64,000 nt of DNA from Burkholderiales bacterium (GCA_021732385.1 JAKFVA010000012.1:1-64000); one strand, 5' to 3'. Shown: positions 30,644 through 38,215, numbered from the stretch's first letter. Numbers and translations: made by a program. Notes: generated by a model from the sequence alone, not told the origin.

Positions 30644-31888
30644 GTGCGCAAACCCGCGCCCAGCTTGGCAGAAACAGGCAAACGCTTCAAAATCGCCCTA
30701 TCCCAAGCGGGCCTAAGTCAGCAAGGAGCCGCGAAAGAATTTCACGTAACGCAGCGCACTATACAGAACTGGCTAAACGGTAAAACCCGCGTACCGGCCA
30801 GCGCGTTGCACTTAGCGCGCATATTGTCAAAATGGGCGATACCGCTGCCTCAGTGGCAAGGCTGGTGCTTTCACTCAGGCAAGCTGTGGACACCCGAGGG
30901 CCGCGCTATAGGGCCCCATGACGGCTCATGGTGGTCACTGCTGGTCAGGCAGGCACGCGGCTTTATGACCTTGGTGGAGGAACGCCGTCGACTTGAAACT
31001 GAACTGTCTAAAGCACGCAAGGCAGGTTACCTACAGCCCGACTACTTAGGTATTGCCGCTCCCTCCATGGATGCACAGCGCCATGCGGGGAGCGGCGAAG
31101 CCGCTGGGCTTGTCCCAGTATCAACAACTCAAAAGCGTCTACCCAATTCTATTGAATCCGATATCAATATAGCATCAGGCTTATATCAAGCCGATATCCA
31201 ACCCGGCTATAATGCCAAGTATCACAACGATTACGTATTGATATCATGTCCTACCCGCTTCGCTTACCCGAGCCGCTCAACAGCCAAGCCCGTGCCCGTG
31301 CACAGGCCATCGGCATCAGCTTCAACGCCCTTGTGTGCGTTGCCATGGACTACTACCTGCGCAGTGGACAATCACTGTACAAACCATCAGGTACAGACGG
31401 GCAACCCGATGCCGGGCAATCCAGCCAGCCAAAGCCCAGTGCAGGCCTTGCAGCGCCCGGACAAGCAAAGCAACCGCCCGGACACCCCACAGACAGCGAA
31501 ATTGTCCAGCACTTGGCCATGCAGCGTAGTCAAACAGCCACCGACAGAAAACGACTGCGCCAACAAATTCGTGCCTCCCTCAAACCCTGAGACAGCCGCC
31601 TTGCACCGTCCATGGGATACGGGTTCCGCTCCTGCGTCGCAACCGTCAAACCTTCTTGATCGAGCAAGTCTGTTGGCCTCGCCAGTGACCTACGAGCATG
31701 CTGAGGAGATCGTGGATTCCTGCCTAACTCTATTGCCAATTGCCCAAGCTGTTGCACAAAATCCAGAGTGCGCACACTGGGGTATAGAGGATTTCTTGCT
31801 TTATATCTGCAGCGTTGCAGTAAAGGTATACGACGCCAAAGGCGCGTCAGCGCCCGACCTCTATCAAGCCACGGGGGTACTGCAATGA
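30644..31888 (+). CDS. VC1465/XafT-like Xer recombination activation factor, 5' end separated by integration
   Basis: The first 125 residues match the DUF3653 family: a helix-turn-helix (GLSQQGAAKEFHVTQRTIQN, about 23-42) followed by WQGWCFHSGKLWTPEGRAIG and GSWWSLLVRQARGF. In TLC-phi, the family member XafT activates XerD recombination at dif. No ATG start exists here; the frame opens at 30587 inside the dif-like site, and GTG 30644 is the first usable codon. Joined to the ATG at 32232 across the attachment site the frame is continuous. Beyond about residue 200 the frame overlaps the regulator gene at 31246, so that part may not be protein. The last 100 residues (DRASLLASPVTYEHAEEIVD onward) may be a separate domain or gene. 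Confidence 0.65.
   Translation: MRKPAPSLAETGKRFKIALSQAGLSQQGAAKEFHVTQRTIQNWLNGKTRVPASALHLARILSKWAIPLPQWQGWCFHSGKLWTPEGRAIGPHDGSWWSLLVRQARGFMTLVEERRRLETELSKARKAGYLQPDYLGIAAPSMDAQRHAGSGEAAGLVPVSTTQKRLPNSIESDINIASGLYQADIQPGYNAKYHNDYVLISCPTRFAYPSRSTAKPVPVHRPSASASTPLCALPWTTTCAVDNHCTNHQVQTGNPMPGNPASQSPVQALQRPDKQSNRPDTPQTAKLSSTWPCSVVKQPPTENDCANKFVPPSNPETAALHRPWDTGSAPASQPSNLLDRASLLASPVTYEHAEEIVDSCLTLLPIAQAVAQNPECAHWGIEDFLLYICSVAVKVYDAKGASAPDLYQATGVLQ
31160..31245 (+). promoter_or_regulatory. Promoter with GATATC motifs before the RHH regulator
   Basis: A perfect TATAAT at 31208-31213 lies 32 nt before the ATG at 31246; the -35 region is poor. The hexamer GATATC occurs at 31160-31165, 31193-31198 (just upstream of the -10) and 31240-31245 (touching the start codon). 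This pattern suits autorepression by the ribbon-helix-helix protein. In the circular form the same promoter would lead through the small membrane gene to the xafT start. Confidence 0.5.
31246..31590 (+). CDS. Ribbon-helix-helix (Arc-like) DNA-binding protein
   Basis: 114 residues. The N-terminal 45 residues, with PLRLPEPLNSQARARAQAIG then SFNALVCVAMDYYL, have the strand-helix-helix pattern of Arc/MetJ repressors. The rest is Pro/Gln/Ala-rich, ending in a basic helix, RKRLRQQIRASL. It is fully nested, in another frame, inside the long open frame that starts at 30644. The TATAAT upstream and GATATC motifs indicate it is expressed from its own promoter. It probably controls the element, including the activator in the circular state. 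Confidence 0.7.
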   Translation: MSYPLRLPEPLNSQARARAQAIGISFNALVCVAMDYYLRSGQSLYKPSGTDGQPDAGQSSQPKPSAGLAAPGQAKQPPGHPTDSEIVQHLAMQRSQTATDRKRLRQQIRASLKP

Positions 31889-32214
31889 CACTGGCACAAC
31901 GCATCTACGCTCAATGGATAGCATGCCAAAGCATTGCCAGTCAGCCAAGCCGCTATGTGAGTGACGCGAAGCGGCCAAGCCGTTTGGAGGGGTACCCGAC
32001 AAACCAAACCCGTTCGCAGGAGCAAGGCACGCAGCGAACTGCGACGGGTGCCGCCTATCAGGGGCTGGCTGTGCGCGGCACGGGCCTACCCCTGCCAAAC
32101 CCCTTGCCTCGCGCCCTGAGGGCCTTAAAACCAACGCAATCAGGCTTGTCATTGCCTGAGCTACTGGCCGTGCTAACCCTTTTGATGCTCACGCACCTTT
32201 ACTTTGGTCTATAA
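31885..32214 (+). CDS. Small protein with C-terminal prepilin-like membrane segment
   Basis: 109 residues starting MTLAQRIYAQWIACQSIAS, with the ATG overlapping the stop of the preceding frame (ATGA) and GGGGGT upstream. The middle is polar and unstructured-looking. The C-terminus, SGLSLPELLAVLTLLML and HLYFGL, is one hydrophobic helix that carries the type IV prepilin pattern G/L-S-L-P-E with glutamate at +5. The protein stops right after it. No family is recognised. It could be a small coat-like or membrane protein of the element or a pilin fragment. Confidence 0.55.
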   Translation: MTLAQRIYAQWIACQSIASQPSRYVSDAKRPSRLEGYPTNQTRSQEQGTQRTATGAAYQGLAVRGTGLPLPNPLPRALRALKPTQSGLSLPELLAVLTLLMLTHLYFGL

Positions 32215-32231
32215 ACGAAAGAATTTCCATC

Positions 32232-32327
32232 ATGAAAATTACCTCGCAATACACATCGTATGCAGTAAAAGATTTGGCCGTTAAAGACTACAAAGGCCTT
32301 CAAAGCAAGGACGGGCTGAGTTGCTGA
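32232..32327 (+). other. Detached 5' end of xafT running into chromosomal DNA
   Basis: ATG 32232 opens MKITSQYTSY, then crosses the attachment site into chromosomal DNA and stops after 31 codons at TGA 32325-32327. In the closed circle, the codons TAC ACA TCG TAT that end the shared core continue at 30599 with AAA GTT AAA, in frame with the HTH domain. The first ten codons thus look like the true xafT start. The last 21 codons in this arrangement are probably not meaningful. Confidence 0.6.
32239..32266 (-). other. dif-like site, right junction (attR), degenerate XerD arm
   Basis: Read on the minus strand: XerC-side arm ACTGCATACGA, centre TGTGTA, then TTGCGAGGTAA in place of the XerD arm. 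The centre and XerC arm match the left site at 15 of 17 positions, while the XerD arm is not recognisable. By the element model this XerC arm is chromosomal and the degenerate arm is from the element, so the original dif would be this XerC arm plus the left-site XerD arm. Confidence 0.65.
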
Positions 32328-32986
32328 GGTCTGGGCTGGCGCTTCAAGACGATTGACAGCAACTGGATGGCATCAGGCCGCGATCCAAGCTCGGCGAAGT
32401 CAAGGGCATCGAGTTTGAGCTGGTTCTTGAGCGTCGCATCAGCACCGCGCTCAAGCAGCAGCTTCACCGATTCAATATTGCCGTAGCGAGCCGCCATCAT
32501 TAGTGGCGTGGTGCCATTGGGCGATTCAGCATCGATGTAAGCATGATGCTCGAGCAGCAAGGCAATGGCGTCCACGTGACCACCACTGGCGGCATAGTGA
32601 AGCGGCGCCCAGCCAGTTTTGTTGACATCGGCGTTACGAGCAATAAGACGCTTCGCAATATCAAAATGCCCGCGCAAGCTGACCATCATCAGTGCGCTTT
32701 CATCGTCGGCATTGCGCGCCTCAACATCGACTTTAGGCCAGCTAAGCAACACATCAAGCGATTTGAGCGACGACTCAGAAGCCGCCAAAACTATGCCCGG
32801 CACCCCATTTTGATTGCGTGTATTGGGATCAAAACCACGTTGCAAAAGACTGGTAACCCCCCTGGCATCATCTAACGCAATGGCTTTGAAAAAGTCATCG
32901 AAAGCACCCGCAAAAAGTTTAGCTTGAGTCGATATTAATACAATAAAAACAAATATATGCAGAAATTTATTAAAGTAATTTATCAA
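32300..32986 (-). CDS. Secreted ankyrin-repeat protein
   Basis: 228 residues with an N-terminal signal sequence (about 8-26, LHIFVFIVLISTQAKLFAGA) and at least four ankyrin repeats between residues 30 and 205, with typical cores such as GWAPLHYAASGGHVDAIALL and GTTPLMMAARYGNIESVKLL. Ankyrin repeats mediate protein contacts; in bacteria such periplasmic proteins are sometimes linked to oxidative stress or immunity proteins. The start is AT-rich. It overlaps tatD by 4 nt and is therefore probably cotranscribed. Its 3' end lies 34 nt beyond the element's right junction. Confidence 0.9.
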   Translation of the reverse strand: MINYFNKFLHIFVFIVLISTQAKLFAGAFDDFFKAIALDDARGVTSLLQRGFDPNTRNQNGVPGIVLAASESSLKSLDVLLSWPKVDVEARNADDESALMMVSLRGHFDIAKRLIARNADVNKTGWAPLHYAASGGHVDAIALLLEHHAYIDAESPNGTTPLMMAARYGNIESVKLLLERGADATLKNQLKLDALDFAELGSRPDAIQLLSIVLKRQPRPQQLSPSLL

Positions 32987-33777
32987 GATAAAACTCCAGG
33001 AAAAAGGAGCTCAAAATTACGACTGGTCACCGCGGCTATAGATTCCACCGACTGGTTTTTAATCTCGGCCACCTGCCGGGCAACCCAGGGTACATAAGCG
33101 GGCGTATTGGTTTTTCCGCGATGCGGTGCGGGTGCCAGGTAGGGGCTGTCGGTTTCAATCAGCAAGCGGTCAAGTGGAACAAAAGCGGCCACATCGCGTA
33201 AATCCTGGGCATTCTTGAAAGTCAGAATACCCGAGAAGGAAATGTAAAAACCCCGGTCCAGCGCGCCACGTGCCACGTCGGCGGTCTCTGTAAAGCAGTG
33301 GAATACCCCGCCAGCCGCGCTGCTGCCGCCATCCTCGCCCTCCTCGTCCAGAATCACCAGGGTGTCTTGCGAGGCGCTGCGGGTGTGAATCACCAGCGGT
33401 TTGCGGCTTTGCTGCGCGGCGCGGATGTGAATGCGAAAGCGCTCGCGCTGCCATTGCATGTCGGCCAGGCTGCGCTCGCCCAGGCGGTAATAGTCAAGGC
33501 CGGTTTCACCAATGCCAACCACACGGGGCAAGGCGGCGCGCTCCAGCAGGTCTTGCAAGCTGGGCTCCTGCACGTCGGCATTGTCCGGGTGCACACCCAC
33601 GGTGGCCCAGAAATTGTCGTAGTCAAGCGCGAGCTGGTGCACCGCATCAAATTCTTCCAGGGTGGTGCAAATGCACAGCGCACGTTCAACCTGCGCCTCG
33701 GCCATGGCCTGGCGGATAGCGGGCAATTGGCTGGCCAACTCGGGAAAGTTGAGGTGGCAATGGGAGTCGGTAAACAT
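32983..33777 (-). CDS. tatD: TatD family metal-dependent DNase
   Basis: A TIM-barrel metal hydrolase of the TatD/YcfH group, 264 residues. It begins MFTDSHCHLNFPELA with the HxH metal motif. VGIGETGLDYYRLGE supplies the Glu ligand; later blocks are PLVIHTRSASQDTLVIL, GVFHCFTETADVARGAL and LLIETDSPYLAPAPHRGKTN, all conserved. Such proteins have 3'-5' exonuclease activity on damaged DNA. In Burkholderiales it often follows holB and pilZ, as here. Confidence 0.95.
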   Translation of the reverse strand: MFTDSHCHLNFPELASQLPAIRQAMAEAQVERALCICTTLEEFDAVHQLALDYDNFWATVGVHPDNADVQEPSLQDLLERAALPRVVGIGETGLDYYRLGERSLADMQWQRERFRIHIRAAQQSRKPLVIHTRSASQDTLVILDEEGEDGGSSAAGGVFHCFTETADVARGALDRGFYISFSGILTFKNAQDLRDVAAFVPLDRLLIETDSPYLAPAPHRGKTNTPAYVPWVARQVAEIKNQSVESIAAVTSRNFELLFPGVLS

Positions 33778-33818
33778 AGGTGCGCAGTACAGCAGACCGG
33801 GCCAGCACGGCCCTGGCC

Positions 33819-34190
33819 TCAGATGGTTTGGGTTGGCCGACCCGAGCCCAAATGGGCGCCCAGGATCTCTTCAATTTTGAGCTTCAACAGGCGCGATTTT
33901 TCCTCGGCCGGAAAGCGGATGCCCACGCCCTGCGTGCGGTTGCCCGCAGCACGCCCTGGCGTAACCCACGCCACCTTGCCCTGCACCGGGTAGCGCTGGG
34001 TGTCCTCGGGCAGACTCAGCAGCACAAAAACATCGTCTCCCAGTTTGTAGTCTTTGCTGGTGGGAATAAAAATGCCGCCCTCAGCAAACAAGGGGATGTA
34101 GGCGGCGTACAAGGCGGCCTTTTCCTTGATGGCCAGCTGGATGATGCTGGGGCGCGGGGCGGCGGCGGTGCTGCTGGGTGGCGTGCTCAT
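33819..34190 (-). CDS. pilZ: PilZ domain protein
   Basis: 123 residues with a PilZ domain: IQLAIKEKAALYAAYIPLFAEG, GGIFIPTSKDYKLGDDVFVL and GKVAWVTPGRAAGNRTQGVGIRF. The canonical c-di-GMP RxxxR and D/NxSxxG motifs are not evident near the N-terminus, as in the type IV pilus protein PilZ, which does not bind c-di-GMP. The location between holB and tatD is the usual one of the pilus-type PilZ. It is 9 nt from holB, on the same strand. Confidence 0.92.
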   Translation of the reverse strand: MSTPPSSTAAAPRPSIIQLAIKEKAALYAAYIPLFAEGGIFIPTSKDYKLGDDVFVLLSLPEDTQRYPVQGKVAWVTPGRAAGNRTQGVGIRFPAEEKSRLLKLKIEEILGAHLGSGRPTQTI

Positions 34191-34199
34191 GGTTTGGGC

Positions 34200-35291
34200 C
34201 TAGGCTGGGTCGTTGCGCAGGTAACAGTCTAAGGCGTGATGGGCCTGCTGGGCCAGCGATTCAAGCATCAAGCTGACATTAAGTGGGTGTTCCGCAATGC
34301 GGGCGCTATGCGTCAAGGCTTTTGACCAGGCCAGCAAAGCGGGCAAGCCACTTGTTTGGCTGGCTGTCTGCGGATCGGGTTGTGCGGGATTGACGCCCGC
34401 CGTGCGGTGCTTGGCACCTTGCCGGGTGGGCAAGTCGGCCACTTCAAAAAAACGCGGGCTTGTGCCCACGTGCCGCGCCAGCATGTCGTGGCAAAGCTTT
34501 TGCAGCCGGTCGACTGCCTGGCCGGGACTCAAACCAGCCAAAGCGCCTGGCTGGCCATGCCGCAGGGCTTGCGGCAATTGGCGCAGTTGCTGCACATCCA
34601 GGCCCGCTTGACTGGCCGCCAAGGCATTGTCCGGGCGGCCCCCGGCTGCGCGCAACTGCACCTTTGCAGCGGCTGCGTCCAGGCCTTGGGCATGCAACCA
34701 AGCTAGCGCCTGGGCCTCGTCCGGCCATGCCAGCGTGTGGCTGATACAGCGGCTGCGGATGGTGGGCAGCAGCAGGTGCGCCGCCTCGCTGGCTAGGACA
34801 AAGCGGACCCCACTGGGGGGTTCTTCCAGGGTTTTGAGCAAGGCATTGGCGGTGGCGCTGTTCATGCGTTCGGCCGGGTAAATGAGTACCGCTTTGCCAC
34901 GGCCACGAGCGCTGGTCCGTTGGGTGAATTCAATGGCATCGCGCAAGTCGTCAATACGAATTTCGCGACTGAGTTTGGGGGCTTTCTCAGCACCATCGGC
35001 GTCGCTGGCCTTGGCATTGGGGATGGGCCAGCCCAGCGCCTGCAAACTGGCTTGTGGCATCAGCACGCACAGGTCGGCATGGGTGTGTACATCAATGGCG
35101 TGACAGCTTTCACAGCTACCGCAGGCACCCGCTTGCGTGGGCCGCTCACACAACCCGGCCCGCACCAGCGCCAGCCCAAGCGCCCATTGACCGAGTCCAG
35201 AGGGGCCTTGCAGCAGCAGTGCAGGACTGTTTTGCGCCAGCAGTGCCACCAGTTGCGGCTGCAGCCAAGGTGCCAGTGGGGAACTGCTCAT
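34200..35291 (-). CDS. holB: DNA polymerase III subunit delta'
   Basis: Clamp-loader subunit with an AAA+ fold. The P-loop region [17 protein letters not shown] lacks the Lys of a working Walker A, as expected for delta'. The zinc-binding cysteines (GACGSCESC), the sensor region [20 protein letters not shown] and [14 protein letters not shown] are present. At 363 residues it is a little long, with a low-complexity insert near 280-310 ([17 protein letters not shown]). It overlaps tmk by 4 nt. Confidence 0.94.
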   Translation of the reverse strand: MSSSPLAPWLQPQLVALLAQNSPALLLQGPSGLGQWALGLALVRAGLCERPTQAGACGSCESCHAIDVHTHADLCVLMPQASLQALGWPIPNAKASDADGAEKAPKLSREIRIDDLRDAIEFTQRTSARGRGKAVLIYPAERMNSATANALLKTLEEPPSGVRFVLASEAAHLLLPTIRSRCISHTLAWPDEAQALAWLHAQGLDAAAAKVQLRAAGGRPDNALAASQAGLDVQQLRQLPQALRHGQPGALAGLSPGQAVDRLQKLCHDMLARHVGTSPRFFEVADLPTRQGAKHRTAGVNPAQPDPQTASQTSGLPALLAWSKALTHSARIAEHPLNVSLMLESLAQQAHHALDCYLRNDPA

Positions 35292-35971
35292 GGCCGTTTA
35301 GTGTTGGACACCATGATGGACAACCAGCCCCGGCGCACCAGCGCCTGGGTGATTTGCTGCCACACCGCATGCCGCTCCAGGGTAGCGTCGATGCTGGCAA
35401 ACCGGCCAGGTGCTGCAGCTAGGCGCTGGGCATAGCCATTAGCCACCCGGCGGAAAAATTCCACCGGTTGAGCTTCAAAGCGGTCGGGCAGACGGGCACC
35501 CGCCAGACGCTGGGCGGCGAGCTCGGGCGGCAGGTCAAACCAGAGTGTGAGGTCGGGCTGACGCAAAAAAGAGGTACCCCCTGCGCCCTGCCCTGGGGTG
35601 TTTTGCACCCACTGCTCCAATTGGCCCAGCACCTGCCAGTCAAATCCGCGACCGCTGCCCTGGTAGGCAAAGGTGGCGTCAGTAAAACGGTCGCACAGCA
35701 CCATGTCACCGCGCGCCAAGGCCGGCTCAATCACCTGCAGCAGGTGATCGCGCCGGGCAGCAAACAGCAGCAGCACTTCGGTCAAATCGTCCATGGCATC
35801 GGCCAGCACCATGGCGCGCAGTTTCTCAGCCAAGGGGGTGCCACCGGGCTCGCGGGTTTGCGTTACTGCCCTGCCCTGAGCACGAAACGCCTGCGCCAAA
35901 CCTTCGATATGAGTGGATTTGCCGGCACCGTCTATGCCTTCAAAGCTGATGAAAATACCTGCGGGTGCCAT
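35288..35971 (-). CDS. tmk: Thymidylate kinase
   Basis: Phosphorylates dTMP to d[22 protein letters not shown] carries the P-loop, and [18 protein letters not shown] is the dTMP-binding DRF/Y block, with [13 protein letters not shown] in between. At 227 residues it is slightly longer than E. coli (213). It is downstream of mltG by 29 nt and overlaps holB, so mltG-tmk-holB-pilZ-tatD-ankyrin is one probable operon. Confidence 0.96.
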   Translation of the reverse strand: MAPAGIFISFEGIDGAGKSTHIEGLAQAFRAQGRAVTQTREPGGTPLAEKLRAMVLADAMDDLTEVLLLFAARRDHLLQVIEPALARGDMVLCDRFTDATFAYQGSGRGFDWQVLGQLEQWVQNTPGQGAGGTSFLRQPDLTLWFDLPPELAAQRLAGARLPDRFEAQPVEFFRRVANGYAQRLAAAPGRFASIDATLERHAVWQQITQALVRRGWLSIMVSNTKRP

Positions 35972-36000
35972 GTACGGGGTAAGGGTCGAAATAGAGCGGT

Positions 36001-37026
36001 TCAGCGGCCGCGCTGGTAGCGGTTGACCGCGCGGTTGTGCTCGTCCAGCGTAGCACTGAACTGGCTGCTGCCGTCGCCACGCGCCACAAAATACAGCGCG
36101 TCGGTGGCTGCTGGTTGAACAGCCGCGCGCAGAGCCCGCAAGCCGGGCATTGCAATCGGCGTGGGTGGCAGGCCGGTTCGGGTGTAGGTGTTCCAGGGGG
36201 TGTCGGCCAGCAAATCGCGTTTACGTAAATTGCCATCAAAAGCTGCGCCCAGGCCGTAAATTACCGTGGGGTCGGTTTGTAACAGCATGCCTTTGCGCAG
36301 GCGGTTGGCAAATACACCGGCTATCTGCGGCTGATCAGCCGGTTTGCCGGTTTCTTTTTCCACAATGCTGGCCAGAATCAGCGCCTGCTCAGGCGTTTGC
36401 AGTGGCACGTTGGGCGCGCGTTGCAGCCACACGGCTGCGAGTTTTTTGTCCATCGCCGCCATAGCGCGGCGCAGCACGGCCAAGTCGCTCGCGCCTTTGG
36501 CAAAAGCATAGGTGTCGGGGAAAAACCGGCCCTCGGGATGCAGGCCAGGTTTGCCCAGCGCCTGCATGATGGCGGCGTCATCCAACGCCTGGGTGTCGGG
36601 CTTGAGGTGCTCGGTTTTGGCCAACACCTGACGCACTTGGCGAAAGTTCCAACCTTCCACCAGTGTCAGCGCTAGCAGGGTTTCCTCACCGCGGACCAGC
36701 TTGCTCAGCAAGCGTTTCGGGCTGGTGCCGGGCTCGATCTCATAGTTGCCAGCCCGGATCAGACGGCTTTGGCCTGACAGGCGAAACCACCAGTACAAGG
36801 CATCGGCATTGGTTTGCGCGCCGGCCTCCACCACGGCCTGGGCCACGCCTTTGGGTGAGGTGCCGGATTCAATCGACAGGTCCAGCCGGGGCGCCTCAAA
36901 ATCCAATGGCTGGTGCAGCCACCAAGCGGCCCCGGCCAGCGCCACAGCGGTAGCCAACGCCACAGCCAGCAACAGCAGTATCAAACGCCGCACAACCCTT
37001 GCACTTTCAGAAAAATCATGGGGCAT
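36001..37026 (-). CDS. mltG: Endolytic murein transglycosylase MltG
   Basis: Cuts glycan strands during peptidoglycan synthesis at the inner membrane. It has one N-terminal membrane helix (about residues 14-36), then a LysM-like region and the YceG catalytic domain with [27 protein letters not shown], and the active-site block [17 protein letters not shown] (catalytic Glu). The final region [17 protein letters not shown] is conserved. The length of 341 residues is normal. The start at 37026 lies almost opposite the ygfZ start. Confidence 0.96.
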   Translation of the reverse strand: MPHDFSESARVVRRLILLLLAVALATAVALAGAAWWLHQPLDFEAPRLDLSIESGTSPKGVAQAVVEAGAQTNADALYWWFRLSGQSRLIRAGNYEIEPGTSPKRLLSKLVRGEETLLALTLVEGWNFRQVRQVLAKTEHLKPDTQALDDAAIMQALGKPGLHPEGRFFPDTYAFAKGASDLAVLRRAMAAMDKKLAAVWLQRAPNVPLQTPEQALILASIVEKETGKPADQPQIAGVFANRLRKGMLLQTDPTVIYGLGAAFDGNLRKRDLLADTPWNTYTRTGLPPTPIAMPGLRALRAAVQPAATDALYFVARGDGSSQFSATLDEHNRAVNRYQRGR

Positions 37027-37039
37027 GATAATTCAGCGC

Positions 37040-38008
37040 ATGAACCCCTTGCCTGCCGAAATTACCCCGCCACTCGATGGCGTTGCCAGCTTGTCCACTT
37101 GGGGCTTCATACACGCCAGCGGCGAAGACGCCGCCAGTTTTTTGCACGCCCAACTGACGCAGGAATTTGCGCTGCTCGACGGCTCACAGGCCCGGCTAGC
37201 GGCGCTGTGCTCGGCCAAAGGGCGCATGCTGGCCAGTTTTATTGGCTTCAAAAGCGGCCCCAATGAACTGCTGCTGCTGTGCAGCCAGGACATTCTGGCG
37301 GCGACTTTGAAGCGCCTGTCGCTGTTTGTATTGCGCGCCAAGGTCAAGCTGCGCGATGCAAGCGCCGAATTTAACGTCTACGGTTTGGCCGGAACCGCTA
37401 TTGATAGAGTAGCTAAAGGTGTATATCCCGCCTGGACAAAGCTCAATTTTTGTTCTCAATCAGTGATTTTTCTTTACCCGGCCCTCGGCCAGCCGCGCGC
37501 CCTGTGCATCAGCCCTGCCGGGCCCGTGCCGCAAGCCCTGGCAACAGGCCCTGCCATCAGCGAGGCGCTGTGGCAGTGGAGCGAGGTGCGCAGCGGTGTA
37601 GCCACACTGACACAGCCCGTCGTGGATGCTTTTGTGCCGCAAATGCTCAATTACGAATCGGTTGGCGGGGTGAACTTTAAAAAAGGCTGCTACCCCGGCC
37701 AGGAGGTAGTCGCGCGCAGCCAATTTCGCGGCAGCTTGAAGCGCCGGGCGGCGCTGGTGCACAGTGATGTGGCTTTGATGGCGGGGCAGGCGGTTTTTGC
37801 CAATCTGGTTGACGGAACACCGCTGGAAGACAGCCAGCCTTGTGGCTTGGTGGTGCAGGCCGCGCCTGCGCCAACTGGGGGATTTGACGCCATCGTGTCG
37901 CTGCAGACAGCGGCCATGACGGAAGGAAGTAGCCTGAGTGTGCCTGCTGCCGGGGCTGGCGTATTGCAGCTACTGGCGCTGCCCTATGCCCTGCTGGAAG
38001 ATATTTAA
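37040..38008 (+). CDS. ygfZ: Folate-binding YgfZ/GcvT-like protein
   Basis: A tetrahydrofolate-dependent protein needed for iron-sulfur enzyme repair. The hallmark KGCYPGQEVVARSQFRG (normally KGCYTGQE) lies at about residue 214. The N-terminus (ASGEDAASFLHAQLTQEFAL) and the GcvT-type fold support it. The ATG at 37040 is used; another at 37025 would overlap the mltG start. A stretch of about 30 residues (AIDRVAKGVYPAWTKLNFCS and following) is encoded by AT-rich DNA unlike the rest and may derive from a repeat. At 322 residues the length is close to E. coli (326). Confidence 0.93.
   Translation: MNPLPAEITPPLDGVASLSTWGFIHASGEDAASFLHAQLTQEFALLDGSQARLAALCSAKGRMLASFIGFKSGPNELLLLCSQDILAATLKRLSLFVLRAKVKLRDASAEFNVYGLAGTAIDRVAKGVYPAWTKLNFCSQSVIFLYPALGQPRALCISPAGPVPQALATGPAISEALWQWSEVRSGVATLTQPVVDAFVPQMLNYESVGGVNFKKGCYPGQEVVARSQFRGSLKRRAALVHSDVALMAGQAVFANLVDGTPLEDSQPCGLVVQAAPAPTGGFDAIVSLQTAAMTEGSSLSVPAAGAGVLQLLALPYALLEDI
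37397..37478 (+). repeat. Possible repeat-derived in-frame segment in ygfZ
   Basis: GCTATTGATAGAGTAGCTAA begins an about 80-bp AT-rich stretch within an otherwise G+C-rich gene. Its palindromic start, GCTA/TAGC, resembles the ends of small dispersed repeats common in Comamonadaceae. It shares loosely GATAG and CCCGC with the repeat family of this window. It keeps the reading frame. The assignment is tentative and the right limit is approximate. Confidence 0.35.
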
Positions 38009-38215
38009 CTTTAGCTCAAAGACAATTTGCGCAGCATTAGATTGGCGCAGTTTTGCCCCTCTCGAATGGCATAGTTTGTACCCCGATCTGGGTAAATTTG
38101 CGCCATGGTTAAGACAGGTAAATTCTCAAAGGGCATTTTAAAATTTTTGATTGCTTGATCGAAGCACGCAATAGGATGCGCCTTGGTCACACGCTCGCAT
38201 CAATTTTTAATAAAT

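Larger units (their letters stand above)
30585..32261 (+). mobile_element. Xer-dependent integrated element (IMEX-like, about 1.66 kb)
   Basis: The element is bounded by direct copies of AATACACATCGTAT (30585-30598 and 32248-32261), each inside a dif-like site. It carries a XafT-type activator frame, a ribbon-helix-helix regulator, a small membrane protein and no integrase or transposase. This fits elements that borrow the host XerC/XerD recombinases at dif. The distance between copies gives a circle of 1,663 bp. No replication gene is seen, so it is either a satellite that needs a helper or a remnant. Codon use is unlike that of the neighbouring genes. Confidence 0.75.

Noticed and set aside
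30587-32260. Element as an insertion sequence or a normal prophage
   Set aside because: There are no terminal inverted repeats of IS type, no transposase, and no integrase or structural phage gene; the ends are dif-like instead.
36746-37039. 98-codon N-terminal extension of ygfZ
   Set aside because: It lies opposite mltG, has shadow composition, and the YgfZ domain starts only after ATG 37040.
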